Part shown: in pieces, positions 24,328 through 33,079 of the stretch | Numbering within the stretch: position 1 is the first letter of the stretch | Layout: every line of letters begins with the position of its first letter | Position numbers and translations under genes: made by a program | Notes under the pieces: generated by a model | Told to the model about the DNA's origin: nothing | Seen by the model: only the letters and a program-made list of their open reading frames with translations | The model's database searches: none | Assembly (NCBI RefSeq): GCF_008042275.1 | Contig: NZ_RDBK01000043.1 | Location: 4,358,961 to 4,422,960, forward strand | Length of the DNA: 64,000 nt | DNA from: Streptomyces sp. OR43 | GTDB lineage: Bacteria; Actinomycetota; Actinomycetes; Streptomycetales; Streptomycetaceae | Reading direction: 5' to 3'

Positions 24328-26616
24328 ATGTTCGAGCACATGCCCCTCAGACGGAGGACGGCGACCGCACTGCTCGCCGTCCTCGCCCTCCTTCTCACCC
24401 TGCTGTCCCTCCAGGCCGGTCCCGCGCACGCGGCGGGCAAGCTGACGGCGACCTTCACCTCGGCCGACAACGGCCCGTGGTGGAAAGGCACCTACGTCCT
24501 GCGCAACGACACCGACACGGCCGTCACCGGCTGGAGCCTGGAGTTCGACCTGCCCGTCGGCGTCGCGATCAGCTCCTCGTACAACGGCACCGTCACCACC
24601 CAGGGCAGCCACCTCACCGCGGTCAACGCCCACTACAACGGGACGGTCGCCGCGCACAGCACCACCGAGCCGTACAGCTTCTGGTTCGTCGCCACCGGCC
24701 CGATCACCGCGCCGACCGGCTGCCGCATCAACGGCGACAAGTGCGACGGATCCGCCGACGCGCCGCCCGGCGCCCCCGGCGGGCTGAAGCGGACCGACGT
24801 CACCGCCCGTACGGCCTCGCTCTCCTGGACGGCAGCCACCGCCGGGGACTTCCCCGTGGCCTCGTACGACATCCTGGCCGGCGGCAAGGTGGTGGGATCG
24901 GCCACGGCGACGACCTCCGCCACGGTCAGCGGTCTCACCCCCGCCACCGCCTACTCCTTCACCGTCCGGGCCAAGGACACCCGCGGCAACACCTCCGCCG
25001 AGAGCGCCCCGCTGACCGTCACCACCGTCGACCCGGCCACCGACACCTCCCCGCCGACGGCCCCGGCCGCCCTGCGCGCCACCGCGACGGACTCCTCGTC
25101 CGTCACGCTGTCCTGGACGGCCGCGACGGACAACCAGCGGGTCGCCGCGTACGACCTCTACCGCGGCTCCGCCCTGGCCACCACGGTCTCCGGCACCACG
25201 ACCACCGCCACCATCGGCGGCCTGTCGCCCTCGACCTCGTACACCTTCACCGTCAAGGCGCGCGACGCGGCCGACAACGCCTCGCCCGCGAGCAACAGCC
25301 TCACCGTGAAGACCGACGACATCGTGGGCGCCGGCAACTACGCCAAGGTCGGCTACTTCGTCCAGTGGGGGATCTACGGCCGCCAGTACTTCGTGAAGAA
25401 CCTCCATGACTCCGGCGCCGCCGGGAAGCTCGACATCGTCAACTACGCCTTCGCCAACATCGACCCCAACAACCTCACCTGCCTCAACGGAGTCACCAAG
25501 GGCACCACCGCCGATCCCCAGGACCCCGAGCAGGGCACCGGCGCCGGTGACGCGGACGCCGACTACGCCCGCCCGTTCAGCGCCGCCCAGTCCGTGGACG
25601 GCGTCGCGGACGACGGCTGGGGCAAGCTGCGCGGCAACTTCAACCAGCTGAAGAAGCTGAAGAAGCTCCACCCGGACCTCAAGATCGTGGTCTCGCTCGG
25701 CGGCTGGACCTACTCGAAGTACTTCTCCGACGTCGCCGCCACCGACGCGGCGCGCAAGAAGTTCGTCTCCTCCTGCATCGACATGTACATCAAGGGCAAC
25801 CTGCCCGCGTACAACGGCGCGGGCGGCCCCGGCACCGCGGCCGGCATCTTCGACGGCTTCGACATCGACTGGGAGTGGCCCGGCACCGGCACCGGGCACC
25901 CCGGCAACCACTACTCCCCGGCCGACAAGGGCAACCTGACCCTGCTGCTCGCGGAGTTCCGCAAGCAGCTGGACGCCCTCGGCGGCGGTCACCGCCTCCT
26001 GACCGCGTTCACCCCCGCCGACCCGCAGAAGATCGACGAGGGCTGGGACCTGTCCAAGGTCTTCGACTCCCTCGACGTGGCCAACGTCCAGGGCTACGAC
26101 TTCCACGGCTCGGGCAGCGACAACTCCTGGGAACCGAACCGCGCCGGCCACCAGGCCAACCTGTACACCGACGACCAGGACCCGTACGACTTCCACTTCA
26201 GCGCGGACGCCGCCATCAAGGCGTACACCGACGTGGGCGTCGAACCCCGCAAACTGACCCTCGGCATCCCGTTCTACGGCCGCGGCTGGCAGAACGTCAC
26301 CGACGGCGGAGCGGCGGGCGAATGGCAGCCCGCAGGCGGCGCGGCCCCCGGCCAGTTCGCCGAGGAGGCCGGCACCCGTGGCTACTCCAACCTCATCGGC
26401 GCCTACCCGGCGATGGCGGTCCACCACGACGAACAGTCCGTATCGACTTACGGATATACCGGCAACCAGTGGTGGTCATTCGACGACACCTGGTCCATCG
26501 GCAAGAAGACGGCGTACGTCAAGGACAAGGGCCTGCTGGGCGTCATGGTCTGGGAGATGTCGGGGGACACCCCGCAGGGCACGCTGATGAGCGCGCTCGA
26601 CACCGGGCTGCGGTAG
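24328..26616 (+). CDS. Multidomain secreted chitinase, GH18
   Basis: A 762-residue secreted chitinase. Signal peptide about 1-36; family 2 carbohydrate-binding module about 37-140 with two Cys; FN3 domain about 150-235; FN3 domain about 243-330; GH18 barrel about 340-762. The catalytic D-x-x-D-x-D-x-E motif is DGFDIDWE at 509-516 with Glu516 as the acid. Other barrel signatures are SLGGWTYS near 457 and MVWEMSGD near the end. Start ATG has AAGGGAG upstream. Two dre-like boxes lie 80-120 bp upstream. Domain order CBM2-FN3-GH18 is common in Streptomyces; a second FN3 is a modest addition. Confidence 0.97.
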   Translation: MFEHMPLRRRTATALLAVLALLLTLLSLQAGPAHAAGKLTATFTSADNGPWWKGTYVLRNDTDTAVTGWSLEFDLPVGVAISSSYNGTVTTQGSHLTAVNAHYNGTVAAHSTTEPYSFWFVATGPITAPTGCRINGDKCDGSADAPPGAPGGLKRTDVTARTASLSWTAATAGDFPVASYDILAGGKVVGSATATTSATVSGLTPATAYSFTVRAKDTRGNTSAESAPLTVTTVDPATDTSPPTAPAALRATATDSSSVTLSWTAATDNQRVAAYDLYRGSALATTVSGTTTTATIGGLSPSTSYTFTVKARDAADNASPASNSLTVKTDDIVGAGNYAKVGYFVQWGIYGRQYFVKNLHDSGAAGKLDIVNYAFANIDPNNLTCLNGVTKGTTADPQDPEQGTGAGDADADYARPFSAAQSVDGVADDGWGKLRGNFNQLKKLKKLHPDLKIVVSLGGWTYSKYFSDVAATDAARKKFVSSCIDMYIKGNLPAYNGAGGPGTAAGIFDGFDIDWEWPGTGTGHPGNHYSPADKGNLTLLLAEFRKQLDALGGGHRLLTAFTPADPQKIDEGWDLSKVFDSLDVANVQGYDFHGSGSDNSWEPNRAGHQANLYTDDQDPYDFHFSADAAIKAYTDVGVEPRKLTLGIPFYGRGWQNVTDGGAAGEWQPAGGAAPGQFAEEAGTRGYSNLIGAYPAMAVHHDEQSVSTYGYTGNQWWSFDDTWSIGKKTAYVKDKGLLGVMVWEMSGDTPQGTLMSALDTGLR

Positions 26617-26624
26617 GCACCGCG

Positions 26625-26668
26625 ACGCCTCCGCCCCCGGCGCCGTTCGGCACCGGGGGCGGAGGCGT
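26625..26668. terminator. Bidirectional hairpin, chitinase and malate synthase
   Basis: ACGCCTCCGCCCCCGG (26625-26640) pairs exactly with 26653-26668 around a 12-base loop, between convergent genes. Confidence 0.75.
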
Positions 26669-26680
26669 GCACGCGCCGCG

Positions 26681-28300
26681 TCAGCGCAGCTGCTCGTACG
26701 CCGGCAGCGTCAGGAAGTCCGCGTAGTCCTGGTCCAGGGAGACCTGGAGCAGGAGGTCGTGGGCCTGCTGCCACTTGCCGGCGGTGAAGGCCTCGTCGCC
26801 GATCTCGGTGCGGATCGCGGCCAGTTCCTCGGCGGCGACCTTGCGGGCCAGGTCCGCCGTGGCGTGCTCGCCGTTCTCGAAGACCACGTCCGCGTTGATC
26901 CACTGCCAGATCTGCGAGCGCGAGATCTCGGCGGTGGCCGCGTCCTCCATCAGGTTGAAGATGGCGACCGCGCCCATGCCGCGCAGCCACGCCTCGATGT
27001 AGCGGATGCCGACCGCGACGGCGTTGCGCAGGCCGTCGTACGTGGGCTTGGCGTGCAGGGTGTCGATGGCGATCAGGTCGCCCGCGGCCACCGAGACGTC
27101 CTCGCGCAGGCGCTCCTTCTGGTTCGGCTTCTCGCCGAGGACCGCGTCGAAGGACGCCATGGCGATCGGGACCAGGTCGGGGTGGGCGACCCAGGAGCCG
27201 TCGAAGCCGTCGTTCGCCTCGCGGTCCTTGTCGGCCTTGACCTTCTCGAACGCGACCTTGTTGACCTCGGCGTCCCGGCGTGACGGGATGAAGGCCGCCA
27301 TGCCGCCGATCGCGTGGGCGCCGCGCTTGTGGCAGGTGCGCACGAGGAGTTCGGTGTACGCCCGCATGAACGGGGCGGTCATCGTCACCGCGTTGCGGTC
27401 CGGCAGGACGAACTTCGAGCCGCCGTCTCGGAAGTTCTTGACGATGGAGAAGAGATAGTCCCAGCGGCCCGCGTTCAGCCCGGAGGCGTGGTCGCGGAGT
27501 TCGTAGAGGATCTCCTCCATCTCGTACGCGGCGGTGATCGTCTCGATCAGGACCGTCGCGCGGACCGTGCCCTGCGGGATGCCCACGTAGTCCTGGGCGA
27601 AGACGAAGATGTCGTTCCAGAGGCGGGCCTCCAGGTGCGACTCCGTCTTGGGGAGGTAGAAGTACGGGCCCTTGCCGAGGTCGATGAGGCGCTGCGCGTT
27701 GTGGAAGAAGTAGAGGCCGAAGTCGACCAGCGCGCCGGGCACCGGTGTGCCGTCGAGCTGGAGGTGGCGCTCGTCCAGGTGCCAGCCGCGGGGGCGGGTG
27801 ACGACCGTCGCGAGCTCCTCGGCCGGCTTCAGCGCGTACGACTTGCCGGACTTCGGGTCCGTGAAGTCGATGGCGCGGTTGTACGCGTCCATCAGGTTGA
27901 GCTGGCCGGTGACGACGTTCTCCCACGTGGGGGCGGACGCGTCCTCGAAGTCGGCGAGCCAGACTTTCGCGCCCGAGTTCAGGGCGTTGATGGTCATCTT
28001 GCGGTCGGTCGGACCGGTGATCTCCACCCGGCGGTCGTTCAGCGCCGCCGGCGCCGGTGCGACCTTCCAGGAGTCGTCCGCACGGATCGCGGCCGTCTCC
28101 GGCAGGAAGTCCAGCGTGGAGGTGCGGGCGATCTCGGCGCGGCGCTCACCGCGCCGGGCGAGCAGCTCGTTACGCCGGGGCGTGAACCGGCGGTGCAGCT
28201 CGGCCACGAACGCGAGGGCCGCGGGGGTGAGGACCTCGTCCTGCCGGGGCAGGGGCTCGGCATCGACGATGGCCAGCGAGGACGGCGCTGGTGCGGACAT
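26681..28300 (-). CDS. aceB: Malate synthase A
   Basis: A 539-residue malate synthase that condenses glyoxylate with acetyl-CoA to malate. Seen: ADFEDASAPTWENVVTGQLNL (two acidic metal ligand region), GKGPYFYLPKTESHLEARLWND, and catalytic elements around RWDYLFSIVKNFRD and NLMEDAATAEISRSQIWQW. Length matches the A form. An AllR-type operator lies 160 bp upstream. In S. coelicolor the equivalent gene is known to serve allantoin use, and the context here agrees. The operator and its surroundings are duplicated in inverted orientation at 28669-28905. Confidence 0.97.
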   Translation of the reverse strand: MSAPAPSSLAIVDAEPLPRQDEVLTPAALAFVAELHRRFTPRRNELLARRGERRAEIARTSTLDFLPETAAIRADDSWKVAPAPAALNDRRVEITGPTDRKMTINALNSGAKVWLADFEDASAPTWENVVTGQLNLMDAYNRAIDFTDPKSGKSYALKPAEELATVVTRPRGWHLDERHLQLDGTPVPGALVDFGLYFFHNAQRLIDLGKGPYFYLPKTESHLEARLWNDIFVFAQDYVGIPQGTVRATVLIETITAAYEMEEILYELRDHASGLNAGRWDYLFSIVKNFRDGGSKFVLPDRNAVTMTAPFMRAYTELLVRTCHKRGAHAIGGMAAFIPSRRDAEVNKVAFEKVKADKDREANDGFDGSWVAHPDLVPIAMASFDAVLGEKPNQKERLREDVSVAAGDLIAIDTLHAKPTYDGLRNAVAVGIRYIEAWLRGMGAVAIFNLMEDAATAEISRSQIWQWINADVVFENGEHATADLARKVAAEELAAIRTEIGDEAFTAGKWQQAHDLLLQVSLDQDYADFLTLPAYEQLR

Positions 28301-28385
28301 GAGCGGTCACTCCTTCAGCGGGCGGTGCGGGCGACGTCTCACGGCCGCCGGGTCGCCTGAAATGGCACGGCGTGCCAGGGCTCCG

Positions 28386-28622
28386 GGATACGGCCGTGGT
28401 CGCCGTCTGAGGTGCAGAGGGCTTCTGGCCAGTGGATAGTAGTTTCCTCATGGTGGAAGTTCAATGGTTTGTTGATGTCGAGATTCTCCGGGTCGACAGA
28501 AGTGGACCCCTGCTGGCGCAGCGTGCCAGTGCGTTCACTCAAGGTGCGCCAGGTCCTCCGCCGTGTCGATGTCGTACGCCTGAGCCACATCGGAACACTC
28601 GACGAGCGTGATCGCATCGCGG
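28386..28622. repeat. Inverted repeat arm 1 (237 bp)
   Basis: This arm carries the upstream region of malate synthase, including its operator, and the 3' end of the nucleotidyltransferase gene (minus strand). Its reverse complement is found at 28669-28905, separated by a 46-bp unique spacer. By eye I found no mismatch in the segments compared. Confidence 0.9.
28460..28475 (-). promoter_or_regulatory. AllR-type operator upstream of malate synthase
   Basis: TTCAATGGTTTGTTGA on the plus strand, a TTCAAC-N5-GTTGAA relative with two mismatches, about 160 bp before the aceB ATG. A mirror copy lies at 28816-28831 in the inverted arm. Confidence 0.6.
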
Positions 28623-28668
28623 TGCGCCCGCAGATACGACCGGGCCCCCTGGTCGCCCACCGCCCCCG

Positions 28669-28905
28669 CCGCGATGCGATCACGCTCGTCGAGTGTTCCG
28701 ATGTGGCTCAGGCGTACGACATCGACACGGCGGAGGACCTGGCGCACCTTGAGTGAACGCACTGGCACGCTGCGCCAGCAGGGGTCCACTTCTGTCGACC
28801 CGGAGAATCTCGACATCAACAAACCATTGAACTTCCACCATGAGGAAACTACTATCCACTGGCCAGAAGCCCTCTGCACCTCAGACGGCGACCACGGCCG
28901 TATCC
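28669..28905. repeat. Inverted repeat arm 2 (237 bp)
   Basis: Reverse complement of 28386-28622. It contains a second operator copy (28816-28831) and a second copy of the last codons of the nucleotidyltransferase gene, now on the plus strand. It joins directly to arm 3 at 28906. Confidence 0.9.
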
Positions 28906-29028
28906 TCAACCCGGAGTGGACCGAGGGCATGGGCTCCTCACTGCGGGCGGGACTCGCCGCCCTCACCGGCACGGGCGCGGACGCGGTGGTCGTCCTGCTG
29001 GTCGACCAGCCGGGCATCGGCGCCGAAG
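28906..29028. repeat. Inverted repeat arm 3
   Basis: On the plus strand this encodes NPEWTEGMGSSLRAGLAAL to VDQPGIGAE, the reverse complement of 29114-29236. It joins arm 2 on the left. Between arms 3 and 4 lies an 85-bp unique piece of the original gene. The outer boundary may be off by a few bases. Confidence 0.85.
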
Positions 29029-29113
29029 AGCACCGGATGGCCGCGCTCTCCGCCGTACGAGGCCGCCGCCAGGCTCGTCCGCGAGCGGTACGCCGCACGT
29101 ACCCGGGCCACCG

Positions 29114-29236
29114 CTTCGGCGCCGATGCCCGGCTGGTCGACCAGCAGGACGACCACCGCGTCCGCGCCCGTGCCGGTGAGGGCGGCGAGTCCCGCCCGCA
29201 GTGAGGAGCCCATGCCCTCGGTCCACTCCGGGTTGA
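29114..29236. repeat. Inverted repeat arm 4
   Basis: The original, gene-oriented copy (minus strand) of the segment repeated in arm 3. Both inner ends share GGCGCCGAAG and its complement, a small palindrome that could have allowed a strand switch. Confidence 0.85.
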
Positions 29237-29704
29237 CGCTCACCGTGCAGCCGGACAGTTCGGCGCGGGCCCGCACCTCGTCGGCGGCCGCGCCGAGCAC
29301 CACGTGCACCGGGCCGCAGCCACCGTCCCGGAGCGTGGCCACCGCGTGGTCGGCCAGCAGGCGGCCGCGGTGCTCCAGCAGCGCCTTCGGGCGCCCGCCG
29401 AGCCGCCGTCCGCCGCCCGCCGCGAGCAGCAGGCCGGCGACGACGGACGGGGCGGACGGGGTGGGTGAGGAGGGGGTGTGCGGTGTGCTTGTCATTCCGC
29501 CTGGATACACCGGACCGGCCGTTCGCGCACGGACCGGGCCGGCCTCCCGGCCCGCGTCGATGTGGGGGACACCCCGGGTTCCGTCCACGGAGTGGCGCCC
29601 GGCACCTGTCATGGCGTTAACTTGCCCGCACCCCCGGACACTTGACCACCGTTCGGGGCTCGGTCGAAACACCGGCACAAAGATGTGCGAGGGGGAGTGC
29701 TTTG

Positions 29705-30013
29705 TTGAAGAGCGTGGGGCAGGCGCGGGTGACCAACAGCGGCGAGGACCCGAGGGTGGCGGAGTTGCGTACGGCCGTCTCCCGGCTCCGGCGGGAGCTG
29801 GCCGGACATCCCGCGGAGTTCCCCGACCGGGCGATCGCCGAGGACGAGCTGGCGGCGCTGGACGCGATGGCGGCCGGTGGCGCGCCCGGGATTCCGCGGC
29901 TCCGCCGGTCGCTGCTGCTGATCGCGGGGGCGGTCGGCTCGGTCAGCGCGCTGGCCTCGGCGCTCAGGGACGTACGGATCGCCGTCGACCTGTTCGGCGA
30001 GCCGCCGCGCTGA
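29705..30013 (+). CDS. Small DUF5955-like protein
   Basis: A 102-residue protein resembling the actinobacterial DUF5955 family as I recall it: TNSGEDPRVAELRTAVSRLRREL followed by DRAIAEDELAALDAM and a hydrophobic SLLLIAGAVGSVSALASAL. The N-terminal part is helical and charged; the C-terminal hydrophobic helix might associate with membrane. The start is a TTG with GGGGGAG eight bases upstream. Function unknown. It converges with the response regulator gene (17-bp gap). Confidence 0.7.
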   Translation: MKSVGQARVTNSGEDPRVAELRTAVSRLRRELAGHPAEFPDRAIAEDELAALDAMAAGGAPGIPRLRRSLLLIAGAVGSVSALASALRDVRIAVDLFGEPPR

Positions 30014-30030
30014 GGCCGCCGGGGGGCCAC

Positions 30031-30672
30031 TCAGCGGCGGATGAGCCTGCGGGCCGTCGCCGCCGCCACGGCCGCGGTGCGCGAGTCCACGCCCAGCTTG
30101 GCGTAGATGTGCACCAGATGGGACTTCACCGTCGCCTGGCTGAGGAAGAGCTGCTTGCTGATCTGCAGGTTCGACAGGCCGTCGCCGACCAGTCGCAGCA
30201 CCTCCAGCTCGCGTTTGGTCAGGGCCTGGGCCGGCATCCGCATGCGGTCCATCAGCCGGTGTGCGACGGCCGGCGCCAGGGCCGAGCGGCCGGCCGCCGC
30301 CGTACGGACGGCGGCGGCCAGCTCCTCCGGCGGGGCGTCCTTGAGCAGATAGCCGGCCGCCCCCGCCTCCACCGCCGCCAGGATGTCGGCGTCGCTGTCG
30401 TACGTCGTCAGGATCAGGACCCGGGGCGCGCCGGGCACCGCGGTGATCGCGGCGGTCGCCTCCGAGCCGTGCATCCCCGCACCACCGAACTGCAGGTCCA
30501 TCAGGACGACGTCGAACTCACCCGTCGCGGCCAGGGCCACCGCCCGTTCCGCGGTGTCGGCCTCGGCGACGACGCGGAAGTCCGGCTCGGTGTCCAGGAC
30601 GGCCCGCAGGCCCGCCCGTACGACCGGGTGGTCATCGGCGAGCAGCAGTCGGATCGCGGTGGTCTCGGTCAT
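30031..30672 (-). CDS. NarL/LuxR-family response regulator
   Basis: A 213-residue response regulator. The receiver domain (about 7-125) has the acidic pair ADDHP at 16-20, phospho-acceptor Asp in VVLMDLQ near 58 and Lys in LLKDAPP near 108. The LuxR helix-turn-helix (about 147-205) reads LTKRELEVLRLVGDGLSNLQI. It overlaps the kinase gene by four bases (ATGA), so kinase and regulator are made together. The ABC exporter genes on the other side of the kinase are divergent and a likely target. Confidence 0.95.
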   Translation of the reverse strand: MTETTAIRLLLADDHPVVRAGLRAVLDTEPDFRVVAEADTAERAVALAATGEFDVVLMDLQFGGAGMHGSEATAAITAVPGAPRVLILTTYDSDADILAAVEAGAAGYLLKDAPPEELAAAVRTAAAGRSALAPAVAHRLMDRMRMPAQALTKRELEVLRLVGDGLSNLQISKQLFLSQATVKSHLVHIYAKLGVDSRTAAVAAATARRLIRR

Positions 30673-31877
30673 GCGGCGTCCTGTCCGGTCCGGCCGTCGG
30701 GGAGGGGCAGCGGCAGGGTCAGGGCGACGGCTGTGCCCTGGCCCGGCGCCGATTCGACGCTCAGGGTGCCGCCCAGCGAACGGGCCCGGGACCGCATGGC
30801 CGGCAGGCCGAAGCCGCCCGTCCCCGTGCCCGCGCTCGCGGCGGAGTCGTCGGTGAAGCCGCGGCCGTCGTCGACGACGTCCAGCGCCACCGAGGTGTCC
30901 ATGAAGCTCAGTGTGATCTCCGCCCGTCGCGCGCCGGAGTGCTGCACCGTGTTGGCCAGCGCCGACTGGGCGGTACGCAGCAGCGCGACCTCGTAGGGCG
31001 TGGGCAGCTCCACCGGGGTGCCGCTCACGGCGAACTGGACCGTCAGCCCGGGCGTGGTGGTGCGGGCCGAGAGCCGTTCCAGGGCGGCGGCCAGGGAGCC
31101 GTTCTCCAGATCGGGCGGGGTCAGGGCGCGTACGAAGCGACGGGCCTCGGCGAGATTGTCCTGGGCGGCCGCGCGGGCCCTGCGGACATGGGCCGCCGCG
31201 GGGGCGTCCGCGGGGAGGGTGCGCTCGGCGGCGCGGAGCAGCAGCTGGATGCTGGACAGGCCCTGCGCGAGGGTGTCGTGGATCTCGCGGGCCAGCCGTT
31301 CGCGTTCGGCGAGCGTCCCGGCGGTCCGCTCCGCCTCGGCCAGCTCCGCACGCGTCGAGACGAGCTCCTCGATGAGCTCGCGGCGCCGCTCGCTCTCGCG
31401 GAACAGCGCGTCGTATCCGAGGACCGTGGCGACCGCGACCGCCGCCCCGAGCAGCGGGCCGATGAACGTGCCTGGGGTGACCTGTTCGCCGTGCAGCAGG
31501 AAACTGGTGATGGCGGCCGCCGCCGTCACCACCACGGCGGGCAGGCTCCAGCGCATCGGCAGCAGATGCAGCTGGAGGAAGTAGAGCGGGAACGCCACCC
31601 ACAGCGCGTCCGGCGACAGCACCAGCAGCGCCAGCCAGAGCGCCCACAGCACCGCGAGCCAGAGCGCGCCCGCGGGGGTCCGCGGCTGCACGACGGGAGC
31701 GAGAGCGCCCGCCGCGTACGCCGCGGCCAGCACCGCCGCGACCACGACGACGGCCTCCGCGTGCGGTGCGCCGTCGCTCACGGCCTTCACCGCGGCGAGC
31801 GCCAGCAGCCCCAGCAGCAGCGCGTGCAGACACAGCCGCAGCGCGGCGGCGACCGGAGGATGGACACGTTTTTCCAT
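30669..31877 (-). CDS. Sensor histidine kinase, HisKA_3 type
   Basis: A 402-residue membrane kinase with about five to six N-terminal spans (1-175), the dimerisation/phosphoacceptor His in ERERLAREIHDTLAQGLSS near 205, and an HATPase domain ending with DVVDDGRGFTDD and GGFGLPAMRSRARSLGG. It phosphorylates the regulator encoded next. It has no large extracellular sensor domain, so it may sense the membrane or a transporter partner, as is common when an ABC exporter is adjacent (inference). Confidence 0.93.
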   Translation of the reverse strand: MEKRVHPPVAAALRLCLHALLLGLLALAAVKAVSDGAPHAEAVVVVAAVLAAAYAAGALAPVVQPRTPAGALWLAVLWALWLALLVLSPDALWVAFPLYFLQLHLLPMRWSLPAVVVTAAAAITSFLLHGEQVTPGTFIGPLLGAAVAVATVLGYDALFRESERRRELIEELVSTRAELAEAERTAGTLAERERLAREIHDTLAQGLSSIQLLLRAAERTLPADAPAAAHVRRARAAAQDNLAEARRFVRALTPPDLENGSLAAALERLSARTTTPGLTVQFAVSGTPVELPTPYEVALLRTAQSALANTVQHSGARRAEITLSFMDTSVALDVVDDGRGFTDDSAASAGTGTGGFGLPAMRSRARSLGGTLSVESAPGQGTAVALTLPLPLPDGRTGQDAA

Positions 31878-31987
31878 GATTCGTCCAGCGTAGACGCGGG
31901 GTGCGCGGGGCCGGTCAATCGAAAGGTTGATGTCTCGACCGGCCCGCGGGCGATGTTTCCGAGGCTGTGAGATCCCAGGCTGGAGTC

Positions 31988-33079
31988 ATGTTCGTCGCAT
32001 GGAGAGATCTTCGGTTCGCCAAGGGCCGGTTCGCGCTCATGGGCACGGTCGTGGTCCTGATCACGCTGCTCGTGGGCCTGCTGTCCGGCCTCACCGCCGG
32101 GCTGGCCCGGGAGAACACCTCGGCCGTGACGGGGCTGGACGCCGACCACATCGCGTTCGCCGCCCCGCCCGACGGCCAGTCGGTGTCCTTCACCAATTCG
32201 ACCGTCCGGGAGACCGCCTGGCGCAGCTGGGAGAAGCAGCCCGGGGTCACCGCGGCGCAGCCGCTCGGCATCCGCACGCTGAACGCCGCCGCGGTGGCGG
32301 GAGAGCGGACGGCGGCCGTGTCGGCGTTCGGTGTCGAGCCGGGGAGCGGCCTGGCACCCCGGGGCGCCCCGGTCGGACCGGGCGAGGTCGTGCTCTCCGA
32401 GCAGGCCGCCGAGGACCTGGCGGCCGGCGCCGGTGACCGGCTGAGGATCGGCGGCGACGAGGTCACCGTCGCGGCGGTCGCCGGCGACGCCTCGTACAGC
32501 CATACGCCGGTCGTGTGGACGTCGCTCGCCGACTGGCAGCGGTTCGGGGCGGAGGGCGCCGGCGGTACGGAGCACGCCACCGTGATCGCGCTGACCACCA
32601 CCGGCGGCGCCGATCTGGCGGCCGGTGACCGGGCGGCGGGAACCAGCTCGCTCACGCTCGACGGTTCCCTCACCGCGATCGGCTCCTACCAGGCCGAGAA
32701 CGGGTCGCTCCAGCTGATGCGCGGCTTCCTCTTCGCCATCTCCGCCCTGGTCATCGGCGCCTTCTTCACCGTCTGGACGATCCAGCGCAGCGGCGATGTG
32801 GCCGTGCTCAAGGCACTGGGTGCCTCCACGCCGTATCTGCTGAGGGACGCACTCGGACAGGCCGTGGTGATGCTCGCGATCGGTACGGGCGTGGGCGCCG
32901 CGCTCGCCTCCGGCATCGGTGCGCTGGTCAGCGGCGGGACCGTGCCCTTCGTCCTGGAGGCGTCCACCGTCCTGTTCCCGGCCGCCGTCATGATCGCCCT
33001 CGGCGCGGTCGGCGCGGCCCTGTCCATCCGGCGGATCACCGCCGTCGACCCGCTCACCGCACTGGGGAGTGCCCGATGA
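31988..33079 (+). CDS. ABC exporter permease, FtsX/MacB type
   Basis: A 363-residue permease: first membrane span at about 15-37 (GTVVVLITLLVGLLSGLTAG), a large extracellular domain (about 40-245), and three C-terminal spans of the FtsX type (LFAISALVIGAFFTVWTIQR onward). It starts at ATG 31988 (MFVAWRDLRFAKGRF). It partners with the ATPase at 33281. Its stop codon is the first ATGA of the 41-bp tandem array, so the ancestral arrangement was probably a direct four-base overlap with the ATPase gene. Substrate unknown. Confidence 0.92.
   Translation: MFVAWRDLRFAKGRFALMGTVVVLITLLVGLLSGLTAGLARENTSAVTGLDADHIAFAAPPDGQSVSFTNSTVRETAWRSWEKQPGVTAAQPLGIRTLNAAAVAGERTAAVSAFGVEPGSGLAPRGAPVGPGEVVLSEQAAEDLAAGAGDRLRIGGDEVTVAAVAGDASYSHTPVVWTSLADWQRFGAEGAGGTEHATVIALTTTGGADLAAGDRAAGTSSLTLDGSLTAIGSYQAENGSLQLMRGFLFAISALVIGAFFTVWTIQRSGDVAVLKALGASTPYLLRDALGQAVVMLAIGTGVGAALASGIGALVSGGTVPFVLEASTVLFPAAVMIALGAVGAALSIRRITAVDPLTALGSAR

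Larger units (their letters stand above)
28535..29495 (-). pseudogene. Disrupted molybdenum-cofactor nucleotidyltransferase (PucB/MocA-like)
   Basis: Reading from the ATG at 29495, the protein begins with the MobA-type signature LLLAAGGGRRLGGRPKALLE and runs through VLLVDQPGIGAE to GHPVLFGA (about 29019). There the frame enters inverted copies of its own DNA and soon stops. The rest of the gene, AAGAVGDQGARSYLRAHRDAIT to DIDTAEDLAHLE and stop, is found about 355 bp further on (28668-28535). Inserted between are an inverted copy of 28386-28622 and an inverted copy of 29114-29236. Relatives add CMP to molybdopterin for xanthine dehydrogenase, which fits the purine setting. A truncated product is likely inactive. 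Confidence 0.8.

Noticed and set aside
21832-26616. A single 1594-codon plus-strand frame joining several proteins
   Set aside because: The stop-free frame merely passes through antisense and intergenic DNA. It contains the lipoprotein start and the chitinase, which have their own RBS and signal peptides.
28840-30996. A 718-codon plus-strand frame over the inverted repeat and the two-component genes
   Set aside because: Composed of duplicated fragments and the opposite strand of the response regulator; no coherent protein.
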